This document shows positions 1 through 6,868 of a stretch of DNA of 64,000 nt, piece by piece. The DNA is from Clostridia bacterium (GTDB lineage: Bacteria; Bacillota; Clostridia; TANB77; CAG-508): positions 1 through 64,000 of the forward strand of contig JAGBEP010000014.1 in NCBI GenBank assembly GCA_017936925.1. The letters are read 5' to 3'. Made by a program: the position numbers and the translations under genes. Numbering within the stretch: position 1 is the stretch's first letter; every line of letters begins with the position of its first letter. Under the pieces are notes generated by a model. It was not told where the DNA came from and made no database searches. It saw only the letters and a list, made by a program, of their open reading frames with translations.

Positions 1-67
1 CCATTTTTATAAATTTTTGTTTTTCTTCCAATGTATATTTGGAAAACGTTTGACCTTTTTTAGCCAT
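1..67 (-). CDS. IS3-type transposase OrfA, N-terminal fragment
   Basis: Only the first 22 codons are inside the window, starting at ATG 67-65 behind a GGAGGTG ribosome binding site at 76-82. The peptide starts MAKKGQ and continues with a Lys/Tyr/Glu-rich stretch, which resembles the start of IS3 OrfA helix-turn-helix proteins. OrfA binds the element's ends and normally joins OrfB by frameshifting to make the transposase. The family call rests on this short peptide plus the IS-like end next to it. The gene is cut by the window edge, so whether it is intact is unknown. Confidence 0.55.
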   Translation of the reverse strand, partial: MAKKGQTFSKYTLEEKQKFIKM

Positions 68-140
68 AAAAAATACACCTCCGTTTAGATTTTAACACAA
101 TAGTCTTTTTTATTGTGTCTACTAAACGGGGTGCATTTCA
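1..140 (-). mobile_element. IS3-family insertion sequence, left end only
   Basis: Read on the minus strand, the element would begin at about position 140 with TGAAATGCACCCC, then GTTTAGTAGACACAATAA, and run out of the window at position 1. The TG start followed by a C-rich block and a TAGACA segment is what I know from IS3-family (IS150-like) ends. An OrfA-like start follows at 67. Between the tip and the gene lies a long imperfect hairpin (CCGTTTAG..CTAAACGG outside, ACACAATA..TATTGTGT inside) that ends at the ribosome binding site. Such hairpins can limit transcription entering from outside. The other end and target duplication are outside the window. Confidence 0.65.
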
Positions 141-161
141 ATTTACTAGCCTTCAATTTTT

Positions 162-350
162 TTATTTCTTATCTGTTTTAACAGCTACTGCTTCTTTACC
201 ATTGTAATATCCACAGTTTGAACAAACCCTATGTTGCATAACTGGTTCGTGACAATGTGGGCATGTAGCTAAGTTTTTTTCTTCTATTTTCCATGTTGAT
301 CTTTTTAAACCTGTTCTAGCTTTAGACCATCTTCTTTTTGGTTGTGCCAT
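162..350 (-). CDS. rpmF: 50S ribosomal protein L32
   Basis: This 62-residue basic protein is a component of the large ribosomal subunit. It has the typical L32 start (MAQPKRRWSKAR; most homologues begin MAVPKR) and a zinc ribbon of two cysteine pairs, CPHC near residue 30 and CSNC near residue 44. The length is normal for the family. The start has a GGAGGGAATACG ribosome binding site. The stop lies only about 20 bases from the tip of the IS element, so the insertion probably removed or replaced the native terminator. It is followed on the same strand, upstream, by plsC and cmk. Confidence 0.97.
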   Translation of the reverse strand: MAQPKRRWSKARTGLKRSTWKIEEKNLATCPHCHEPVMQHRVCSNCGYYNGKEAVAVKTDKK

Positions 351-453
351 ATCGTATTCCCTCCTTGCTTCTTTATAAGTTTATATGAAAATTTATTTTT
401 TCCTTTTTAAGTTACTAAAAGATTATACATCAGTCTTTCTGTAATGTCAAGAA

Positions 454-1062
454 CTAAACCTTAATTTCATCTCTTAATTCGATAACTTTTGCCATTACCT
501 CATTAGTTAACGTATCAACTACTTCTTTATCTTTTGCATTATCCTTATAATTAGAAAAATCTATTGGCTTACCGAAATTATATACAACCTTTTTAAAAGG
601 TTTAAACTCTCCACATACCCCAAAAGGAATTATTGGAACACCAGCTCTTATAGCAAGATTAACAGCACCATTTTTAGGTTTTATTCCACGTTCTAGACCT
701 TTTCTTGTTCCTTCAGGATACATTCCAAGAATTTGATTTGAATTTAATATTTTTAATGAAGTCTTAATTGCTTCTGTATCTTTTTTTCCTCTTGCAACTG
801 GAAAAACATTAAAAATCCAAGCTATAAATTTAAAAGCTCCATTTTTCCAAAGTTCCTGTTTTGCCATAAAATTAATTTTTCTTGATGTACTCGCAAGAAG
901 TACTGGTGCATCCATTGCATGAACATGATTTCCACAAATGATGCAAGCTTTGTTCTTTGGAACATTTTCAATTCCAACAATCTTTACTCTATAGATAATC
1001 TTAGCAAGTACAAAACAAATCGGTCTTATAATAATTGAACATAACGTTTTTAATATTTTCAA
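454..1062 (-). CDS. plsC: 1-acyl-sn-glycerol-3-phosphate acyltransferase
   Basis: PlsC transfers a second acyl chain to lysophosphatidic acid at the membrane to form phosphatidic acid. The 202-residue protein has an N-terminal hydrophobic segment, the catalytic HX4D block (NHVHAMD, about residues 45-51) and the substrate-binding PEGTR motif near residue 116. The length fits small bacterial PlsC proteins. The start appears to be TTG at 1062, preceded by GGGAGAGAT, three bases after the cmk stop, so translation is probably coupled to cmk. Confidence 0.93.
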   Translation of the reverse strand: MKILKTLCSIIIRPICFVLAKIIYRVKIVGIENVPKNKACIICGNHVHAMDAPVLLASTSRKINFMAKQELWKNGAFKFIAWIFNVFPVARGKKDTEAIKTSLKILNSNQILGMYPEGTRKGLERGIKPKNGAVNLAIRAGVPIIPFGVCGEFKPFKKVVYNFGKPIDFSNYKDNAKDKEVVDTLTNEVMAKVIELRDEIKV

Positions 1063-1065
1063 AAT

Positions 1066-1731
1066 TTATCTCTCCCATTTTTTATTAATTATTTCTTCTA
1101 CTTTATCAGCCATTTCTTCTATAGTCATTTTCGTAGAATCTACTATAATAGCATCTTTGGCAACTCTTAAAGCTCCAATTTCTTTATTTTTATCATTCTC
1201 ATCCCTTATTTTTATATTTTCAATAACCTCTTCATAAGAAGTATTTATGCCTTTTTCCATATTTTCTTTATATCTTCTTTTAGCTCTTTCTTCAACATCA
1301 GCATCCAAATATATCTTTATATCAGCATTTGGAAAAACATAAGTTCCTATATCTCTTCCTTCCATAATAACATCTTTTCCCTCAGCCATTTTTCTTTGTA
1401 AATCAACCATTTTTAGTCTTACTGGAACAATAGAAGATATTTGAGAAACTATTTTAGTTACCTCTATACTTCTAATTTCAGAAGTAACATCTTTACCATT
1501 TAAAAATACTCTTATAAAATCATTTTCATGTTTAAATTCAATATTTAAATCATCAACTAATTCAACAATTTTCTCTTTTTCTTCTAAAGTAACTCCTCTT
1601 CTTAAAGCCTCTAATGCAACACATCTATATGTCGCACCTGTATCTAAATTAATTAACCCCATTCTGCCCGCAATAACTTTAGTTACTGTTCCTTTTCCAC
1701 TACCTGCTGGACCATCAATAGCTACAATCAT
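1066..1731 (-). CDS. cmk: Cytidylate kinase
   Basis: Cmk phosphorylates CMP and dCMP to their diphosphates in the cytoplasm. The 221-residue protein begins with the family P-loop (IDGPAGSGKGTVTK) and carries the LDTGATYR substrate motif near residue 29 and the EGRDIGT motif near residue 124. Length and order fit the bacterial short-form enzyme. The start at 1731 has an AAGGAGAG site inside the end of the preceding gene. In many clostridia cmk neighbours plsC, and that arrangement is kept here. Confidence 0.96.
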   Translation of the reverse strand: MIVAIDGPAGSGKGTVTKVIAGRMGLINLDTGATYRCVALEALRRGVTLEEKEKIVELVDDLNIEFKHENDFIRVFLNGKDVTSEIRSIEVTKIVSQISSIVPVRLKMVDLQRKMAEGKDVIMEGRDIGTYVFPNADIKIYLDADVEERAKRRYKENMEKGINTSYEEVIENIKIRDENDKNKEIGALRVAKDAIIVDSTKMTIEEMADKVEEIINKKWER

Positions 1732-1733
1732 TT

Positions 1734-2594
1734 TTACTCTCCTTTTTCATTATCATCTGGGAAATGAATTTGTTTAGCAACAATTTCCACATTTGAAATA
1801 TACATCGCTGTTAAATTTTCTATTTCTCTTCTTGTCTCTTTTTTCAAAATACGTAAAACTTCTATCATATTTGAACCATATTCAATAGAAACTTCTATAT
1901 ATAGTCTAACTCCTGCTGTATCATTATGAGTCTTATCAACTCTTATTTTCAAAATTTTATGCAATCCCTCAACTTTTTTGGCAACTGTAACAATTATATC
2001 TTTAAATACACTATCTGAAATAGTAAACTTTCCTAAATAACTAAAAGTAGGTCTAATAATTGATTTTTCTGCAATATAAGGTTCCTCATTTTTTCCTTTA
2101 GATTTAAAAATTTGAAGTGGATCTAACAAATATCCTGAAAAATCTTTTTTTATTTCAAAAGTAGGAACTGGAATAACATGCTTTCCTTGAGTCACACGAA
2201 TTCTTCTCGCAGTATCCATCTCATCTTGAGTTGCAACTTCATTAATATATATTCTTTCGGAAATAGGTGGCAACCCTAAATTCTCTGCAATCTTATCTAC
2301 CATTCCATCCGAAGTTCCTAATATCAATATTGATTCTGGCCTATATTTTCTTATTGCCTTCTGAATTTCATTTTTTTGTTCATCAAGTAAAAACAACGCA
2401 TTTTTAACAGTTTCAATCTTAGTAGGAGCTTTTTTAGCTGAAACTCCTGCTATTACCTGATTATCTTTTATTAAAAGTCCATCATCTATTATATAATTAA
2501 TATTTCTTTTTCCAGCTACATATTGTGCTCTATAGCTTTTCCCCGTTCCAGAGGGTCCTATAAAAGCATAAGTTTTAATTTTAAATAAAAACAT
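1734..2594 (-). CDS. P-loop ATPase fused to an Asp23/Gls24-like domain
   Basis: This 286-residue protein has a Walker A loop near its N terminus (GPSGTGKS, residues 13-20), and ILILG near residue 90 could serve as a Walker B-like strand. From about residue 180 the sequence resembles Asp23/Gls24 (YloU-type) proteins: a beta-rich block of alternating hydrophobics, then IEVSIEYG and a long helix. Gls24 proteins are envelope-stress or membrane-associated factors. The fusion would tie such a domain to nucleotide binding. No transmembrane segment is seen. It is packed two bases upstream of cmk and follows the two anchored exported proteins. Its function is not known to me; the Asp23 assignment is by eye. 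Confidence 0.6.
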   Translation of the reverse strand: MFLFKIKTYAFIGPSGTGKSYRAQYVAGKRNINYIIDDGLLIKDNQVIAGVSAKKAPTKIETVKNALFLLDEQKNEIQKAIRKYRPESILILGTSDGMVDKIAENLGLPPISERIYINEVATQDEMDTARRIRVTQGKHVIPVPTFEIKKDFSGYLLDPLQIFKSKGKNEEPYIAEKSIIRPTFSYLGKFTISDSVFKDIIVTVAKKVEGLHKILKIRVDKTHNDTAGVRLYIEVSIEYGSNMIEVLRILKKETRREIENLTAMYISNVEIVAKQIHFPDDNEKGE

Positions 2595-2608
2595 TTCAAG
2601 TCTCCTTT

Positions 2609-4090
2609 TTAAAATATTACTTCTGTCGTAATATTTACTGCAGGTACATCGTTTGCAGAATTACTCTCACCTTCTTCTGAATCTTCTGGAGAAGGTATTA
2701 TAGTTGGAGATGGTATAACAGAATTATCTACTTCATTTTCTTCCTCATCTCCATTATTATCTTCTTCCTCTTCGTCTTCTGGATTTTCTTCAACTTCTTT
2801 AATCTCTTCAGTAGTTTTCACGCTATATTTTTTTATTCCCATACTACTTATTAACATATTTTCATCTAAAAAATATATCTTACTTCTATCAAAATCAATA
2901 TTATTTTTATTTCTTTCAGCAGACATTATTGGATTATAAATATTATCTTCAAATAGATTTCCTTCACAAGATGCAAAACATTCATTTTCTTCAAATATTA
3001 ATATTTTTTCTCCATTTTCTACACTTTTGCTTACTTTAATATAATTTGAATAATATACCCCTTTTTCAGTTTTTACACCAGATAATCTTGATACCAAATC
3101 TTTTCTATAATTAGCAATCGTTTTTTTCTCAGCATCTGTAAATTCTTCATCTGTATATATAATAACATCTAAAACACATGTATCATTAACTTTTTCATAT
3201 AAATCATACATACAATCAGGTCTTGTCATAAATACAGGAATTTTTTGTGCAAGTCCTGTAGTAGATTCATAAAGTCCCGAACTTGAAACAAACGCACAAT
3301 ATATACTAATATATTGATAATAATCAATCATATCTATAACAACAGTCTTTCCTTCTCTATATAATTCTATAGTAAAAGGAGTAAATGCAAACTCTGTTAT
3401 TTTTCCATTATTATAATCAATTAAAAATTCTAATACGTCACCCTCAATATTGGTATAAAAATCATTAGACATCCCTTCTTCTGTATAGTAATTTAAGGCA
3501 AATGATTTATAAGCTGCTTCGCTTATTATATTTTTCTTTGGTGCATTATAAACAAATAAATCTGATATTTTTAGTCTTTCCCCAGTATCTAATCTATAAT
3601 TTAATCCATAACATTTATTATAAGATTCTGAAAATTTAACAAAAATTTTTATTGATAATACATCTGAAAAATTAGATTCAACAGATGTTGTAACATAAGC
3701 AGATTCATCAGAATTATTCTTAAAATTATTACTATCTAATATTTTCTTTATTCTTTCCTTTAATTCAGTATTTATCGTTTCTTCTACATTATCATTATTC
3801 AAGCCTGAAACCTTAAGCAAATTTACTTCTATATCATTAATTTCTGTTTTCTCATATTCATATTTCAAGCCATTAACAGCATATGTATCATTCAAAGAAA
3901 CACCTTTAGTAACCATATTTTGATTATTAATATTTTCTTTCGAAAGGTTTGGAATTTTTTGTCCACTTTCTATAATAATTTGAGATTCATTTATAGTTTT
4001 ATTCGAGTTTTTATAAAAAATTGCAGCAACCGTAATTACACCAAGGAAAATTGAAAAAACAACTAAAAATATTTTAGTATTTCTACTCAT
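2609..4090 (-). CDS. Membrane-anchored exported protein, DUF3298-like
   Basis: A 493-residue protein starts with a short basic segment and one membrane helix (residues 6-26), with no lipobox, so it is probably anchored with the rest outside. The middle (about residues 65-250) has the alternating strand pattern and the phrase GLNYRLDTGERLKISDLF, which resembles DUF3298/RsiV-type extracellular domains. Residues 430-480 are a highly acidic Glu/Asp tract followed by Ser/Pro/Thr. Its start overlaps the stop of the PstS-like gene by 8 bases, so the two are almost certainly cotranslated. Function is unknown. Confidence 0.55.
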   Translation of the reverse strand: MSRNTKIFLVVFSIFLGVITVAAIFYKNSNKTINESQIIIESGQKIPNLSKENINNQNMVTKGVSLNDTYAVNGLKYEYEKTEINDIEVNLLKVSGLNNDNVEETINTELKERIKKILDSNNFKNNSDESAYVTTSVESNFSDVLSIKIFVKFSESYNKCYGLNYRLDTGERLKISDLFVYNAPKKNIISEAAYKSFALNYYTEEGMSNDFYTNIEGDVLEFLIDYNNGKITEFAFTPFTIELYREGKTVVIDMIDYYQYISIYCAFVSSSGLYESTTGLAQKIPVFMTRPDCMYDLYEKVNDTCVLDVIIYTDEEFTDAEKKTIANYRKDLVSRLSGVKTEKGVYYSNYIKVSKSVENGEKILIFEENECFASCEGNLFEDNIYNPIMSAERNKNNIDFDRSKIYFLDENMLISSMGIKKYSVKTTEEIKEVEENPEDEEEEDNNGDEEENEVDNSVIPSPTIIPSPEDSEEGESNSANDVPAVNITTEVIF

Positions 4091-5054
4091 CTATATATCC
4101 AGCCTCCTTTATCGCATTTTTTCCTCTTTCTGACAAAAGAGCATTCACAAAAATCTCTAAGTGTTCAGACTGGTTATTTTTATTTTTTATTAAATAATAT
4201 TGTGCAACAAAAGGATAAGAATTATCCTTTATAGTATCATAATTTGGTTCAATATCATTAATTCTCAAAAGTTTAACAGTGTTATCAATTTTTGCATCAA
4301 AATCGTATAAAAGTTTTGCTTCTGTATAATATGCATATCCAATTCCATTTTCTGAATTATCATAATCCGCAATTAAATCCGTAATTTCTCCATAAATCTT
4401 ATCAATAAATACATCTTTAGGTGCATCTATCATAGGCAATCCTTTCATAACAAGATTATGCATTTCTCTTTGAGTTATTGAATTATCAGGTCTCTGAAAA
4501 GCTTTAATATTTATATTATTTCCACCAACCTGAGACCAATTATTAATTTCTCCAATATATATTTTTTGAACATCTGAAACTTTAATTGAATCAACAGGAT
4601 TATTACTATTTACAAAAAAAACAAATCCTTCTTTAGCAATAGGCGTAATATCTAGTTCTATACCTTGGGCAGAAGCCAGTGATAAAACATCGTCAGATGG
4701 ATACGGACAAATTACAGCATCAACTTCATCATTCAATAACTTTCTCAAAGCCTCATCTGTATCAGAATAATTAAATATCGTATCTGACAATTCATCATCA
4801 CATACAAAATTTCTAACTACTGATGTCATAAGAGGTTGAGTAACAACAGATGCATCTAATCTAGGCAATTCATTTCTAGCTAATATCACATTAGTTCCAT
4901 TAGAATTATTTAGAACATTTGAATTTTCCGTTTTATTTAAGATTGATTTATTAAATTTAATTTGACCAGTTCCAATTAAATAAACTAAAATACATATAAT
5001 TGCAACTGCAATCATTATAATAACAGGTAACATGACAGAAAAATTTTTTCTCAT
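4083..5054 (-). CDS. Membrane-anchored PstS-like substrate-binding protein
   Basis: The 323-residue protein has an N-terminal membrane helix (residues 7-27) and then a periplasmic-binding-protein fold of the PstS type. The supporting parts are ARNELPRLDAS near residue 58, the DAVICPYP segment, and YIGEINNWSQVGG followed by FQRPDNS. The last is the usual phosphate-binding-protein pattern (I..GKI.NW...GG; R..GSGT), but the canonical SGT is replaced. No pstCAB genes follow, so phosphate import is not supported here; a sensory or enzyme-assisting role is possible. It overlaps the next gene by 8 bases. A terminator separates it from tyrS upstream. Confidence 0.7.
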   Translation of the reverse strand: MRKNFSVMLPVIIMIAVAIICILVYLIGTGQIKFNKSILNKTENSNVLNNSNGTNVILARNELPRLDASVVTQPLMTSVVRNFVCDDELSDTIFNYSDTDEALRKLLNDEVDAVICPYPSDDVLSLASAQGIELDITPIAKEGFVFFVNSNNPVDSIKVSDVQKIYIGEINNWSQVGGNNINIKAFQRPDNSITQREMHNLVMKGLPMIDAPKDVFIDKIYGEITDLIADYDNSENGIGYAYYTEAKLLYDFDAKIDNTVKLLRINDIEPNYDTIKDNSYPFVAQYYLIKNKNNQSEHLEIFVNALLSERGKNAIKEAGYIDE

Positions 5055-5144
5055 CTATTCAATTCCTTTCCCTCTTTTCCTACATTATTATATAGTTTAT
5101 ACATTTTTTTGTAAAGAATTAGAATTACTTTTTATTCATCATCA

Positions 5145-5173
5145 TATAAAAAATAGACCTTTGAAATCTATTT
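5145..5173 (-). terminator. Rho-independent terminator of tyrS
   Basis: On the minus strand a 7-bp stem AAATAGA/TCTATTT is followed by a run of six T. It lies between the tyrS stop and the PstS-like gene start and would end tyrS transcription. Confidence 0.6.
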
Positions 5174-5231
5174 CTATTTTAGCATAATAAACTTTCTAAA
5201 TAGAATATCTTTCATTAGTCTATCTCGTTAT

Positions 5232-6452
5232 TTATTTCATTAATTTTTGGTAAACTTTTTTTCCTTTTCTAAGAATTGCATAACCATCTTTAAAGTCTTC
5301 TTCTTTTAAGCAATAAGAAATATCATTTATCTTTTCATCATTCAAAGAAATTGCGCCTTGAGAAATTAAAGTTTTAGCTTGTCCCTTTGAAGAAGCAATT
5401 CCAGTTTCTACAATTACTTGAGTAATTTGCATTCCAACTTCTACTTTAGTAGATTCCATTGCATCAACATTTCCTCTACCTTCAAACATAGCTTTAGTCG
5501 CTTCCTCAGCTTTTTTAGCCTCTTCCTCACCATGAACTAACTTTGTGATTTCAAAAGCAGCTATTCTCTTTGCCTCATTAATTCTTTCATCTTTATATTT
5601 AGTCATTTCTTCTATTTGCTCTGGTTCTATAAATGTTAATAACTTCATAACATTTTCAATATCATCATCAGCAACATTTCTCCAGTATTGATAGAACTCA
5701 TATGGAGAAGTTTTATCAGCATTTAACCACAATGCACCTTTCTCTGTTTTACCCATCTTCTTTCCTTCTTTAGTTGTAAGAAGTTTAAAAGTAAAACCAT
5801 AAGAATCTTCTGCTCCGATTTTTCTAATCAACTCAACTCCACCAATTATATTAGACCACTGATCATTTCCACCCATTTGAAGTTTACATCCATAATGATC
5901 ATGCAAATATAAGAAATCATATGACTGCATAAGCATATATCCAAGTTCAAAAAAAGTTAATCCCGTTTCCAATCTATTTTTATAGCATTCAGCAGCAAGC
6001 ATTCTGTTTACAGAAAAATGAACACCAATCTCTCTCATAAAATTAATATAGTTTAAATTTCTAAGCCAATCAGCATTATTAACTATAATAGCTGCATTTT
6101 CACCTTCAAAACTTAAAAACTTTTCAATCTGTTTCTTTATTTTTTCTACATTATTATCAATATCTTCAACAGTAAGCATTTTTCTCATATCAGTTTTTCC
6201 TGATGGATCACCTATTATAGCAGTACCACCACCCATTAATATTATTGGTTTATGTCCTGCTTTTTGCATATGAGACGCTACCATTAACGAAATAAAATGT
6301 CCAACATGAAGACTATCTGCAGTTGGATCTATACCAATATAAAAAGGTACACTTTCTGTAGCGAATAATTTTTTAATCTCTTCTGGATGTGTTAATTGTT
6401 CAACATAACCTCTTCTCTCTAATGTATCAAATACGTTTTGCATCTTCTTCAT
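5232..6452 (-). CDS. tyrS: Tyrosyl-tRNA synthetase
   Basis: TyrRS charges tRNA-Tyr. The 406-residue class I enzyme has the HIGH-type motif HVGH (about residue 50), a KMSKS-type loop KKMGKTEKG near residue 232, and a C-terminal S4-like RNA-binding domain (ASSKGQAKTLISQGAI). The short linker and KMGKT form match the longer TyrRS branch. The start has AAGGAAGAA seven bases upstream. No T-box was found in the short gap before it, so regulation probably depends on the upstream transcript that includes the zinc-ribbon gene. Confidence 0.97.
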   Translation of the reverse strand: MKKMQNVFDTLERRGYVEQLTHPEEIKKLFATESVPFYIGIDPTADSLHVGHFISLMVASHMQKAGHKPIILMGGGTAIIGDPSGKTDMRKMLTVEDIDNNVEKIKKQIEKFLSFEGENAAIIVNNADWLRNLNYINFMREIGVHFSVNRMLAAECYKNRLETGLTFFELGYMLMQSYDFLYLHDHYGCKLQMGGNDQWSNIIGGVELIRKIGAEDSYGFTFKLLTTKEGKKMGKTEKGALWLNADKTSPYEFYQYWRNVADDDIENVMKLLTFIEPEQIEEMTKYKDERINEAKRIAAFEITKLVHGEEEAKKAEEATKAMFEGRGNVDAMESTKVEVGMQITQVIVETGIASSKGQAKTLISQGAISLNDEKINDISYCLKEEDFKDGYAILRKGKKVYQKLMK

Positions 6453-6472
6453 TTCTTCCTTCCTAAAGCATT

Positions 6473-6721
6473 TTATTTAGAACTTCCATTATTAATATAT
6501 TCTGAAAATTCTTCATTTAATAAAAATCTATTTAAATTTCTAGAATTGATTCCTGTTTGAACAGAAAGTTCTTGCACAGTAAATCCTTCTTTGGCATCAT
6601 TTTCTTCAAAATAATTTTTTAATTTTTGTATATCCAAACTTTCATTAGTTTTACATGCTTGACATACATCAATTTCTGAATGGAAAAAGTTTCCACAACG
6701 AGGGCATTTTTTAAATTCCAT
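6473..6721 (-). CDS. Zinc-ribbon protein with winged-helix-like C terminus, YvyF-like
   Basis: This 82-residue protein starts with two CxxC pairs (CPRC and CQAC, residues 6-23), followed by a helical region resembling a helix-turn-helix (VQELSVQTGINSRNLNRFL). The layout resembles the small YvyF/flagellar-operon zinc-ribbon proteins, although no flagellar gene is nearby. It probably binds nucleic acid or protein. It sits 20 bases upstream of tyrS and has a strong AAGGAG site. It may simply be the first gene of the tyrS transcript. Confidence 0.6.
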   Translation of the reverse strand: MEFKKCPRCGNFFHSEIDVCQACKTNESLDIQKLKNYFEENDAKEGFTVQELSVQTGINSRNLNRFLLNEEFSEYINNGSSK

Positions 6722-6790
6722 AATAAGCTCCTTTCACAAAATCAAATAATCTGACTTTGTATCATTTTGTCACATTTTATCACAATATAG

Positions 6791-6828
6791 AAAAAAAAGA
6801 AATACTTTTTTATAAGCATTTCTTTTTT
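6791..6828 (-). terminator. Terminator after polA
   Basis: An 11-bp arm AAAAAAGAAAT at 6793-6803 pairs with ATTTCTTTTTT at 6818-6828, and on the minus strand a long T run follows. It lies 40 bases beyond the polA stop. Confidence 0.65.
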
Positions 6829-6868
6829 AATCATAAAATTCTTATTTTAGTAACTTTTTTACTTCAAA

